Shown piece by piece: positions 1 to 5,003 of a DNA stretch of 5,049 nt. The DNA comes from an uncultured Clostridia bacterium. GTDB taxonomy: Bacteria; Bacillota; Clostridia; Lachnospirales; Lachnospiraceae. The position numbers and the translations under genes were made by a program. The notes beneath the pieces are model-generated. The model did not search any database. It saw nothing but the letters and a program-made list of their open reading frames with translations, and had not been told where the DNA came from. Location of the stretch: the NCBI GenBank assembly GCA_946186175.1, contig CAMHMG010000218.1, positions 1-5,049 on the forward strand, in the 5' to 3' direction. Numbering within the stretch: the first letter of the stretch is position 1; each line of letters opens with the position of its first letter.

Positions 1-2
1 AA

Positions 3-737
3 AACAATATAGAGAAGCGCCACTTCAAGTTCATCTATGACTCTCCCCTTAGGAATGATGACTTTTATATCCTTCTGGATATTGTCTTTGCTGATAGTCC
101 ATATCTTGCCACACAGACCTGCGAAATAAAGAATGACCTGCTTCTCACCGACAGTACACCTATAACCGTAACCGTTCCTTCCCCGGAATGCATCCTCGGA
201 GACAAGCTCACAGCCTTCGCTCCGCACACTACCGGCGTACCATTTGGAATAGACAAAGAACTTGAAATCATAAAGCAGTTATTCGATGTTGCAACCCTCT
301 CGGAAAAAATAGACAACTACCAGAATCTCATTGCCACCTATGACCGCGCCGTTCTGGATGAAATCGGCTACCGCGACATAACGGCAACCCGTGAAGATGT
401 CCTCCGGGATACCATCCGCTCCTGCGCCTGCATCATTGGAAAAGGTGTCTACGACAAAGATGACTTTCCGCTCTTTGTCAAAGGAATCCATTCCATCGGC
501 GGCCATGTCCTGTCCATGAAATACAGTGCAACCATCGCCGCCAACCAGGCAAGCCGTGTGATGTACCTCGCCTCCTGTATGCTCACAGGTCAGCCCTTCA
601 CACCTATAGAAGATCCCGAACCATATCTTCAGGCAAATATAGGCAAAAGCCAATACAAAAAGCTTTCCTATATGCGCAGCCAAAGTCCGGAAGCCTTTGC
701 TTACATTGTTGAGGCTCTTCGGATGATTGAGGAATAA
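3..737 (+). CDS. AbiEii/AbiGii-type nucleotidyltransferase toxin, C-terminal part (5' end outside window)
   Basis: The frame is open from the left edge to the TAA at 735-737, giving 244 codons; the start and the N-terminal catalytic GG(S/T) and DxD part lie outside the window. What is visible fits the AbiEii/AbiGii (DUF1814, nucleotidyltransferase-fold) family: FYILLDIVF at residues 21-29, the family signature LGDKLTAFAPHTTG at 65-78 with the conserved lysine K68, and KQLFDVATL at 91-99, matching the K/D-x-x-D motif before the helical C-terminal half. Known family members are toxins of type IV toxin-antitoxin / phage abortive-infection systems that modify tRNA or nucleotides; an AbiEi-type antitoxin gene usually lies directly upstream, here off-window. 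The helical half runs intact to the end, so there is no sign of decay. The gene is GC-richer than the minus-strand genes beyond it, which suggests a separate origin. The family call is fairly sure; activity cannot be judged without the N-terminus. Confidence 0.85.
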   Translation, partial: NNIEKRHFKFIYDSPLRNDDFYILLDIVFADSPYLATQTCEIKNDLLLTDSTPITVTVPSPECILGDKLTAFAPHTTGVPFGIDKELEIIKQLFDVATLSEKIDNYQNLIATYDRAVLDEIGYRDITATREDVLRDTIRSCACIIGKGVYDKDDFPLFVKGIHSIGGHVLSMKYSATIAANQASRVMYLASCMLTGQPFTPIEDPEPYLQANIGKSQYKKLSYMRSQSPEAFAYIVEALRMIEE

Positions 738-738
738 G

Positions 739-778
739 AAAAAAAGCGGCTGACAGAGCCCCAAATCTCCGCCAGCCG
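739..778 (-). terminator. Rho-independent terminator closing the minus-strand block
   Basis: Read on the minus strand, 778-747 folds into a 12-bp stem (CGGCUGGCGGAG with CUCUGUCAGCCG, two G.U pairs) with an 8-base loop, followed by a 7-T run (745-739). On the plus strand the two G.U positions become A/C mismatches and only a weak T-rich tail follows. It therefore terminates transcripts of the 814-1198 gene rather than of the toxin gene that ends at 737. Confidence 0.8.
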
Positions 779-813
779 TCATTATATAAGCTATAAGAAA
801 CCTAATTATGCAC

Positions 814-1198
814 TCACGCCTTCACATCAAATCCAACGGTACCACTTACACCCCCTGATGACAATCCTTCCGTCAGCTTAGCGGTAATACTCCTGACATC
901 TGTTCCAACAGCAGAAATAGTAAACTCATCTGTCTTATCTTTCGCTTCAGCTTTCTCTACCCGACGTTTTTCAATACGTTCCTGTTCTGCCTTTTTCTCT
1001 GCACGTTTCTTTTCTACCTTCTCTTTAGCTGCCCTATTTTCCTCAGCTTTTTTCTTAGCATTCTCTCTTGCAATTTTCCCATCGTTTTACAGGCTGATTA
1101 TCTGTCATAGGAAGTGCATCACTTACTAATTTTCTTTCTCTTGGTTCTGTACCATACTGAGGTACTTTTAGCAAATCCATTGTAGACGATATCTTCAT
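814..1198 (-). pseudogene. Frameshifted Lys/Glu-rich small protein gene ending in GFDVKA
   Basis: The start ATG (1198-1196) is set by AGGAGG at 1211-1206, 7 bases upstream. The first frame reads MKISSTMDLLKVPQYG and on to about residue 38, then hits a stop. Removing one base near 1078-1090 (in or beside the runs CCC 1078-1080 or TTTT 1085-1088) restores one frame to the TGA at 816-814, giving about 127 residues. The restored protein has a short polar head, a highly charged segment rich in K, E, R and A (about residues 42-90, probably one long helix or coiled coil), then a non-charged tail with TISAVGTDVRSITAKLTEG and the last residues GFDVKA. There is no signal peptide or membrane segment. 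I do not recognise the family. The tail resembles the FDMKA end of the 1363-1950 protein. The extra base may be a real mutation or a sequencing error; codon quality is good on both sides, so the lesion is recent. Confidence 0.7.
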
Positions 1199-1248
1199 CT
1201 TGGCTCCTCCTTTTCATAAATAAAACGATGAGATATATGCGTAAATAC

Positions 1249-1277
1249 CTATCATCCTCATTATCCTCAAATGTCAG
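1249..1277 (-). promoter_or_regulatory. Possible sigma-A promoter for the 814-1198 gene
   Basis: On the minus strand CTGACA (1277-1272) and TGATAG (1254-1249) are separated by 17 bases, about 50 bases upstream of the ATG at 1198. Both hexamers are plausible -35 and -10 elements. The match is moderate and other AT-rich placements in 1204-1362 are possible. The rest of that intergenic stretch shows no gene and no convincing terminator for the upstream gene. Confidence 0.3.
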
Positions 1278-1362
1278 AACTAGCATTTTCCCATACAATC
1301 ACTTCCAATCTGATAACAAAAATCTACTTAAAAAGCTCATTGAAATTTTCCTGTTAATTGTT

Positions 1363-1950
1363 TTATGCTTTCATATCAAAATTACTTTGCACCACAACAT
1401 TTTCATTTGTGATTTCCACATTTGTTCCAGTGTTCAGCGCTTTTCTTGCATCATGGTATGCCTCATAATATGCTAATTTTAACGCTGAATGTACTCCCGT
1501 TTCTGCTTTTGTTTCTTTCTCATGCCACCCTCCCCCTTGAGTGTATGTAAGAACTTCTTCCCCTTCCTCATTATATATATGGAGCGCAGAACCAGTTCCC
1601 TCTCCTTGATATTCAGCCTCATATGGTATCCCAAATAAAACACACAGCCATCTTTTGTCTGCCTCTTGTATTTCTTTCATATCACCCATATTTCCAGAAC
1701 TCATTGATTGGTTGAACTTATCTATCAGTGCCGCCCGATTTGGTGCCACTTTAGCGACCTCTGCTTTCCGCAAGTTCATAAACTCATTTCCCATATATAC
1801 ATTGTTTTTCGCATCTTTCTTAGCCAATTCAACAATTTTTTCTTTTAACGAATCTGTTAATTGCCACTTGTTCTTTTCAGAAGTTTTTTTAGCACTACTG
1901 CTAAAACTTCCAGATACGCTTACCGTATTGATAGCATTTGATATATTCAT
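1363..1950 (-). CDS. Hypothetical protein, 195 aa, MNIS head and FDMKA tail
   Basis: I chose the ATG at 1950-1948 because GAGGT (1962-1958) lies 7 bases upstream. An ATG 16 codons earlier (1998) has no ribosome site at useful distance and would lie on top of the likely promoter. The product is soluble-looking with no signal peptide or membrane helix. It has a Ser/Asn-rich flexible head (1-28), a helical charged segment (LTDSLKEKIVELAKKDAKNN, 31-50), a Lys/Arg/Met segment with VAPNRAALIDKFNQ (68-81), a probable beta segment with HIYNEEGEEVLTYTQGGGW (124-142), a helix with YYEAYHDARKAL (161-172), and a tail ending SNFDMKA. I have a loose memory of clostridial small proteins with similar GGW and YYEAYxxAR motifs but cannot name the family or a function. 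It has its own promoter module at 1981-2022 and is preceded by a terminator, so it is probably a single-gene unit. The shared FDxKA end links it to the 814-1198 gene. Confidence 0.8.
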   Translation of the reverse strand: MNISNAINTVSVSGSFSSSAKKTSEKNKWQLTDSLKEKIVELAKKDAKNNVYMGNEFMNLRKAEVAKVAPNRAALIDKFNQSMSSGNMGDMKEIQEADKRWLCVLFGIPYEAEYQGEGTGSALHIYNEEGEEVLTYTQGGGWHEKETKAETGVHSALKLAYYEAYHDARKALNTGTNVEITNENVVVQSNFDMKA

Positions 1951-1980
1951 CTCTATTACCTCACTTGAAAATTTGTTTTC

Positions 1981-2008
1981 AATATAAACATTTGGCACAT
2001 ATCATCAA
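1981..2008 (-). promoter_or_regulatory. Promoter of the 1363-1950 gene
   Basis: TTGATG (2008-2003) and TATATT (1986-1981) are spaced by 16 bases on the minus strand, giving a leader of roughly 25 bases before the ribosome site. The -35 hexamer follows the TTCTGCAA box (2022-2015) by exactly 6 bases. The same arrangement, with the same TTGATG, precedes the 2398-2988 gene, which raises confidence in both. Confidence 0.5.
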
Positions 2009-2014
2009 TACCCC

Positions 2015-2031
2015 TTGCAGAAAATGGCACA
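2015..2031 (-). repeat. 17-bp box, single copy upstream of the 1363-1950 gene
   Basis: On the minus strand this reads TGTGCCATTTTCTGCAA. It differs at one base from the copy at 3114-3130 (TGTGCCGTTTTCTGCAA) and partly matches the one at 3094-3109. All copies have the same orientation relative to the downstream gene. It could be a transcription-factor site or a relic of an insertion-sequence end with repeated transposase sites (IS21-like ends have this character). Confidence 0.7.
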
Positions 2032-2069
2032 AAAAAGTCAGACAACAGACACTATCTGTTATTTGGTCT
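2031..2069 (-). terminator. Terminator after the 2398-2988 / 2119-2334 unit
   Basis: On the minus strand AGAC (2069-2066) pairs with GTCT (2043-2040), and AACAGA (2060-2055) pairs with TCTGTT (2049-2044). There is a 5-base bulge and a 5-base loop, followed after three bases by six T (2036-2031). It lies just ahead of the promoter of the 1363-1950 gene, separating the two transcription units. T-rich sequence on the other side (2069-2073) could also let it act weakly on the plus strand. Confidence 0.6.
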
Positions 2070-2118
2070 TTTTACGTTTGAACTCGACAACAAACAGATT
2101 ATCCTACTCATATCTTGC

Positions 2119-2334
2119 TTAATGCTCTTCTAAAATCTGCTGATTATAAGCCCTCAGCGCCAATGCCTTTTTATTAAGTTCGATATTTTGCTCTTTATGC
2201 TTAAAATTCTCTTCTTTGCGAAACTCTAGTATGTCCTTACGAGCCTGTATTCGTTCCTCAATATATTCCTCTAAAAGCTGCTTTTACCTATGAAATTTTA
2301 ACACTAATCAATAACTGCGATAAGTTATCTGCAT
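2119..2334 (-). pseudogene. Two-stop remnant of a coiled-coil small protein gene (MQIT head, charged tail)
   Basis: A well-formed start remains: AAAGGA followed by ATG at 2334-2332. The frame reads MQITYRSY, stop, seven codons, stop, then 54 open codons (2283-2119) ending at TAA 2121-2119. All pieces are in one frame, so this is one decayed gene and not two neighbours. The 54-residue piece (KQLLEEYIEERIQARKDIL at its start, NQQILEEH at its end) is charged and helical, probably a coiled coil, and has no usable start of its own. The head fits the M-x-I-(S/N/T) pattern of the neighbouring small genes and the tail resembles in character the charged C-terminus of the 2398-2988 protein. The middle has probably been lost by deletion. 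It begins 63 bases after the 2398-2988 stop with no terminator between, so it was likely co-transcribed. No function can be assigned. Confidence 0.6.
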
Positions 2335-2397
2335 ATTATTTCCTTTCCAAATATATTTATATAATTTACCTAAACATGGTAATTACATATCTGCCAA

Positions 2398-2988
2398 TTA
2401 CTTTTTGACTGTTTTTTCTTCGTATAATTTTGCAATATCTTCTTTGTGTTGAAATATATCTTTCAGACGCAAGCTTTCCATATACTCATCGTCAGCCTTT
2501 TCTTGATATTGGCGTTTTTTTAATCTCTCTCTCTCCCAAAGTTCATTTAATTCATCTTTTTTACACTTTTTCGAATAAAAACTGTCTTTATCTTTGGAAT
2601 GTGCATCAAACGCTCTTCCTGCCTCTTTTGTATGATCCTGCATATAGGAATAACCTTTATATCCATTTTCATCAATGTTTATTAAAGTTCCACCACACAT
2701 CATATTTGAGCCATGGGCATCCTCTCTGATGATGTTCATCATTTTGTTTTTAAACTCTTTGTCCACCATCATTTTTTCAAATGCACTATTCGTTATTTGT
2801 ACCGAAATATTCGATCCCCACGACATAGAATCTATTTCTTTCCAAATCTCTTTTTTAAAATTTTCCAATTTTTCTGACTCTGATAGCACCTGTGTTTGAT
2901 TAACATCTGTTGCACCTGATGTAGTTCTTTTTGTAAAATCTTTTGTTTGAACAGAAAAATTACCTCCTAATATAGAATCAACACCCAT
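2398..2988 (-). CDS. Hypothetical protein, 196 aa, with conserved-looking CGGTLINIDENGYKGYSY core
   Basis: The start ATG (2988-2986) has an excellent site, AGGAGGT at 3001-2995, 6 bases upstream. Residues 1-40 are a polar Gly/Ser/Thr/Gln-rich head. Residues 41-90 form a helical segment with EIDSMSWGSNISVQIT (51-66) and two Lys/Met-rich helices. Residues 98-115 read CGGTLINIDENGYKGYSY, a probable beta hairpin. Residues 127-143 carry FDAHSKDKDSFYSKK. From about 144 to the end the protein is a highly charged helix, likely a coiled coil. There is no signal peptide, membrane segment or catalytic motif that I recognise. The wording feels like a family of clostridial small proteins I have seen as uncharacterised, but I cannot name it. 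It has a good promoter at 3059-3087 preceded by two copies of the TTCTGCAA box, and probably once shared a transcript with the 2119-2334 remnant. Intact and full-looking. Confidence 0.82.
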   Translation of the reverse strand: MGVDSILGGNFSVQTKDFTKRTTSGATDVNQTQVLSESEKLENFKKEIWKEIDSMSWGSNISVQITNSAFEKMMVDKEFKNKMMNIIREDAHGSNMMCGGTLINIDENGYKGYSYMQDHTKEAGRAFDAHSKDKDSFYSKKCKKDELNELWERERLKKRQYQEKADDEYMESLRLKDIFQHKEDIAKLYEEKTVKK

Positions 2989-3058
2989 GCAATTACCTCC
3001 TTTTTCTCAGATTTATTTATCCGTTTCAAATAACTATTGAACTCTCTCTTTTGCGTAT

Positions 3059-3087
3059 ATTATCGTGTAAATTATTGCATACATCAA
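3059..3087 (-). promoter_or_regulatory. Sigma-A-type promoter of the 2398-2988 gene
   Basis: TTGATG (3087-3082) and GATAAT (3064-3059) are separated by 17 bases on the minus strand, giving a leader of about 64 bases to the ATG at 2988. The TTCTGCAA box of the repeat at 3094-3130 ends exactly 6 bases before the -35 hexamer, as at the 1363-1950 promoter. A site abutting -35 is typical of an activator position, though a repressor is equally possible. Confidence 0.6.
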
Positions 3088-3093
3088 GGTGCA

Positions 3094-3130
3094 TTGCAGA
3101 AAGTGACCACTTATTGCAGAAAACGGCACA
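3094..3130 (-). repeat. Tandem pair of the TTCTGCAA box with 20-bp period
   Basis: The minus strand has TGTGCCGTTTTCTGCAA (3130-3114) and then TGGTCACTTTCTGCAA (3109-3094). The TTCTGCAA cores are 20 bases apart, about two helical turns, so both would face the same side of the DNA. A weaker TGCAA core lies 19 bases further on (3079-3075). The 3114-3130 copy matches 2015-2031 at 16 of 17 positions. Helical phasing fits a protein-binding array, either regulatory or an IS21-like transposon end. Confidence 0.65.
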
Positions 3131-3187
3131 TAATTCCCTTTAAAAGTAGACCATAGCTAGACTTTTACTAAAAAAATTTTATTATTG

Positions 3188-3370
3188 TTAATCCACTTTT
3201 TTTATCATAATATTTAATTCATCATTTTTGCCTGCTAACTCGTCATATGTCCCGTTGTCAATAACCACGCCCTCCTTCAGCACGACAATCTGATCCACTT
3301 TATTCAATATCTCTTTCTTATACCTCACTCCAATACCTGACATCTCATGGTTCATTACCTGCTTGACCTG
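3188..3370 (-). pseudogene. C-terminal remnant of an ABC transporter ATPase
   Basis: A 60-codon open stretch ends at TAA 3190-3188 and is closed upstream by an in-frame TAG (3373-3371). It carries VMNHEMSGIG, corresponding to the switch-histidine loop (the H-L/E-x-S part), then ILNKVDQIVVLKEGVVIDNGTYDEL, the characteristic end of an exporter-type ABC ATPase domain, and a short tail. Walker A, the signature motif and Walker B are all absent, so this is a fragment with no function. It directly follows, and overlaps by 16 bases in another frame, the end of the 3355-3670 remnant, so a deletion or recombination joined the two. The intact gene was probably an exporter; whether it served the small proteins here is only a guess. 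Confidence 0.75.
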
Positions 3371-3670
3371 CTACGAAAACAAGATAATCTGAAATAAATA
3401 AGAAAAAACAATAGAATCCCATGCGAAGCTATTGATTTTCTTTTATTAACTATATCTGAAACATTCAAAAGTTCTGCTGCGTGGCTCTTTTTCCACTGAA
3501 CTACCGCATCATAGATTTCCTCGTAATGTTTTAGCAAATAGATTTTGTGTCTTCTCCATAAAAGCCGCCAGATGATCCTTTGCTGCCGCTTTATACTGTT
3601 TACTCTTTGTGTCAGTATTTTTGTAAGAATAATTGCTACCTGCACCAAATCCATTGATGTTCATTGACAT
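3355..3670 (-). pseudogene. Frameshifted remnant of a small MNINGFG-type protein gene
   Basis: The start ATG (3670-3668) has GGGAGG at 3684-3679, 8 bases upstream. The first frame gives 53 codons beginning MSMNINGFGAGSNYSYK, with a Ser/Asn/Tyr-rich head and AAKDHLAAFMEKTQNLF, and stops at 3509. The frame offset by one base is open over the following stretch (HYEEIYDAVVQWKKSHAAEL, then a hydrophobic Arg-rich end) to TAA at 3357-3355. The total of 316 bases is one more than a multiple of three, as expected for a single inserted base near 3515-3535. The hydrophobic last 20 or so residues do not match the polar front half and may already be junk joined at a deletion border. The head pattern (M-N-I-N, Gly/Ser/Asn rich) resembles the other minus-strand small genes. 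It is also possible that the 53-codon frame alone is the gene. Confidence 0.5.
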
Positions 3671-3712
3671 AATCACTACCTCCCATAATAATCTTGTTAT
3701 ATCTCTTGTTAA

Positions 3713-3732
3713 CTCACTTTTTCTCACTTTTT
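3713..3732. repeat. Perfect tandem repeat of a 10-mer (CTCACTTTTT x2)
   Basis: CTCACTTTTT occurs at 3713-3722 and again immediately at 3723-3732. It lies between the start region of the 3355-3670 remnant and the structured flank of the IS110 remnant, so it may mark the insertion border or be simple slippage. Confidence 0.7.
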
Positions 3733-3759
3733 CATAGTCACATAGATGAAGCTATCTAA

Positions 3760-4091
3760 GTCCATGTCATTCCCCACGGCCAAAACTACGGATATACAGG
3801 TATTTGGAGTGCACTTAATAAGACGTCGTCTTATTATCACTATGATTGGCCCTTCTTATCCCCAAGTCCTTACGGCAGCCTAACCTCCCATGTCATACGG
3901 GATCACCTGATTCCAGGGTCCTTAATTCCTTCGTTCTGCTTATCCATAAAGGGGCGTCATTATGCTCCTTCGCTGAGTCGATGCTCTGATGGAAAAAAAT
4001 CCGACTACGGCTCTCTATGTTGTATTTAAAAGTTTCTGCTCATCCCAGCACCTTTCGGCGGACGTCTTCCTGAAATTTACAGTTGTTTTTC
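3760..4091 (-). ncRNA. Candidate IS110 bridge-RNA region (structured noncoding 3' flank)
   Basis: This 330-base stretch has no credible ORF but several potential hairpins: 3816-3836 (9 bp, perfect), 3900-3921 (CCTG/CAGG core plus flanking pairs), 3945-3964 (CATAA/TTATG), and a short CCG-TAGT-CGG hairpin followed by seven T (3999-3993) that may end the transposase transcript. The 9-mer CCATGTCAT occurs both at 3762-3770 and inside the region at 3888-3896, the type of match expected if a guide loop pairs with an element end. Known IS110/IS1111 elements encode a bridge RNA in their noncoding end. The assignment to this stretch is inference; no fold was computed. Confidence 0.3.
3816..3836. repeat. 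Perfect 9-bp inverted repeat with 3-base spacer
   Basis: TAATAAGAC, GTC, GTCTTATTA. As DNA it is a near-perfect palindrome; as RNA it would be a tight hairpin. No T-run follows on either strand, so it is not a standard terminator. It may be a stem of the IS noncoding RNA or a subterminal inverted repeat of the element. Confidence 0.75.
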
Positions 4092-5000
4092 TTATGCTGC
4101 TACTGGTTGCCTATGTATATCCGACATCATCTTGACTGGATCATAGGTCACACCTTTAGTTAAAATTGCAAAGAAAACTCTTATCAGCTTACAGCTGATT
4201 GCAATCACTGATTGCTTCCTTTTTAAAGGATTCTGTGCTCTTGTTGTGTAATACTTATGCAGTGCTTTGAATTCTGGATTTGTAGCTATTAAAGGGATTG
4301 CTGCATTGAACAGCACAGCTCGTAGCTTACTTCGACCTCTTTTACTTATGGTCGTTTGTCCCTTATGCTTTCCTGAACTATTCTCTCTAAGAGAAAGCCC
4401 TGCAAGCTTTTGTATCTGCCGTGGTGAATCGAAACGTCTTACGTCACCAACTTCAGCCAAGAATCCAGCAACAGTGATTAATCCTATACCTTTAATGGCA
4501 AGCAACTGCTCGCTTTCAGGTATCTTCTTACACAAGCTTTCTATCTCTTCCATGATGGAATTTAACTGTGTCATTTTGTAATCATAATCCTCAAGCATCA
4601 TCTTCATCTCAAACTCTGCTGCGGTAGTTCCCTTCTTCAGACCGATACTTCTTTTTGCTGTTTCCCACAGAGTCATTGCTCTTTTCATTCCAACAGCTCG
4701 AAGTTTTTCATTTCTCCAAAGTTGGTTTATTCCTTCAGGTCCAAGATTTACTATTGCTTCTGGAGTACATGCATGTCTTAAAACGAGCATGCTACTTTGT
4801 GATTCATAGTCCCCAAACACATCTTTATATTCAGGGAAATATATGGCAAACCATCTTGCAATGCGATTTTTAATCTGGGTAAGTTCCCTAATGATTCGCT
4901 TACGATTGGTTGTCAACACTCTTAAATCTGCATAAACACCATCAGGTGTATATGGAGCAGAATATCTGCCTTCGATAACAAGCTTTGCTATTACCTTAGG
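4092..5000 (-). pseudogene. IS110-family transposase, 5'-truncated
   Basis: An open frame of 302 codons ends at TAA 4094-4092. It begins PKVIAKLVIEGRYSAPYTP, which in IS110 transposases follows the acidic D-x-x-D pair of the RuvC-like DEDD domain; the codons before it are replaced by a stop (5003-5001). About the first 100 residues, with the catalytic acidic residues, are therefore missing. The remainder is well preserved: the linker helices (QIKNRIARWF, about 42-51), a helix-hairpin-helix-like AIKGIGLITVAGFLAEVGD (168-186), and the C-terminal Transposase_20 domain with RENSSGKHKGQTTISKRGR (205-223), whose SSG holds the expected catalytic serine. A GTG at 4919 could start a 275-residue product, but it has no convincing ribosome site and would still lack the DEDD domain. 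IS110 enzymes normally insert DNA guided by a bridge RNA; this copy should be inactive. Confidence 0.9.
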
Positions 5001-5003
5001 TCA

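Larger units (their letters stand above)
3733..5003 (-). mobile_element. IS110-family insertion sequence remnant (right border precise, left border guessed)
   Basis: The element is recognised from its transposase (4092-5000). IS110-type elements have no clear terminal inverted repeats, so the left border is only a guess placed after the tandem 10-mer. At the right border the transposase frame is cut at 5001-5003 by a stop with unrelated-looking sequence beyond, so the 5' end of the element is missing. About 360 bases of noncoding sequence lie 3' of the transposase, resembling the IS1111-type organisation, in which the noncoding RNA is at that end. Confidence 0.55.

Noticed and set aside
279..782. 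167-codon minus-strand open frame opposite the toxin gene
   Set aside because: It is the antisense shadow of the AbiEii-type frame, which has a recognisable family signature. The shadow also runs through the terminator stem and has a Cys/Phe/Gly mix without domain character.
1130..1290. Minus-strand frame of about 54 codons starting MLVLTFEDNEDDRY and overlapping the 814-1198 gene start
   Set aside because: It has no ribosome site at its ATG, and it reads through the strong AGGAGG and the first codons of the MKIS gene in another frame. Chance is the simpler explanation.
1951..1998. Upstream ATG at 1998 as the start of the 1363-1950 gene
   Set aside because: It has no ribosome site within normal spacing and it would place the start inside the promoter. 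The MNIS start has GAGGT 7 bases upstream and fits the head pattern of the neighbours.
2958..3001. Duplicate AATTACCTCCT (2958-2968 and 2991-3001), suggesting a second ribosome site inside the 2398-2988 gene
   Set aside because: No ATG, GTG or TTG lies at useful distance after the internal copy; it encodes Gly-Gly-Asn in the frame.
3075..3130. Phased TTCTGCAA repeats read as a CRISPR fragment
   Set aside because: There are only two good copies, the spacing is 20 bases from core to core, and there is no room for spacers of normal length.
3142..3166. AAAAGT...ACTTTT inverted repeat as a terminator for the ABC remnant
   Set aside because: The stem is only 6 A/T-rich pairs with a 13-base loop and no proper T-run follows on the minus strand.
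4267..4873. Plus-strand frames opposite the transposase
   Set aside because: They are shadows of a strongly conserved IS110 coding frame, with no ribosome sites or domain character.
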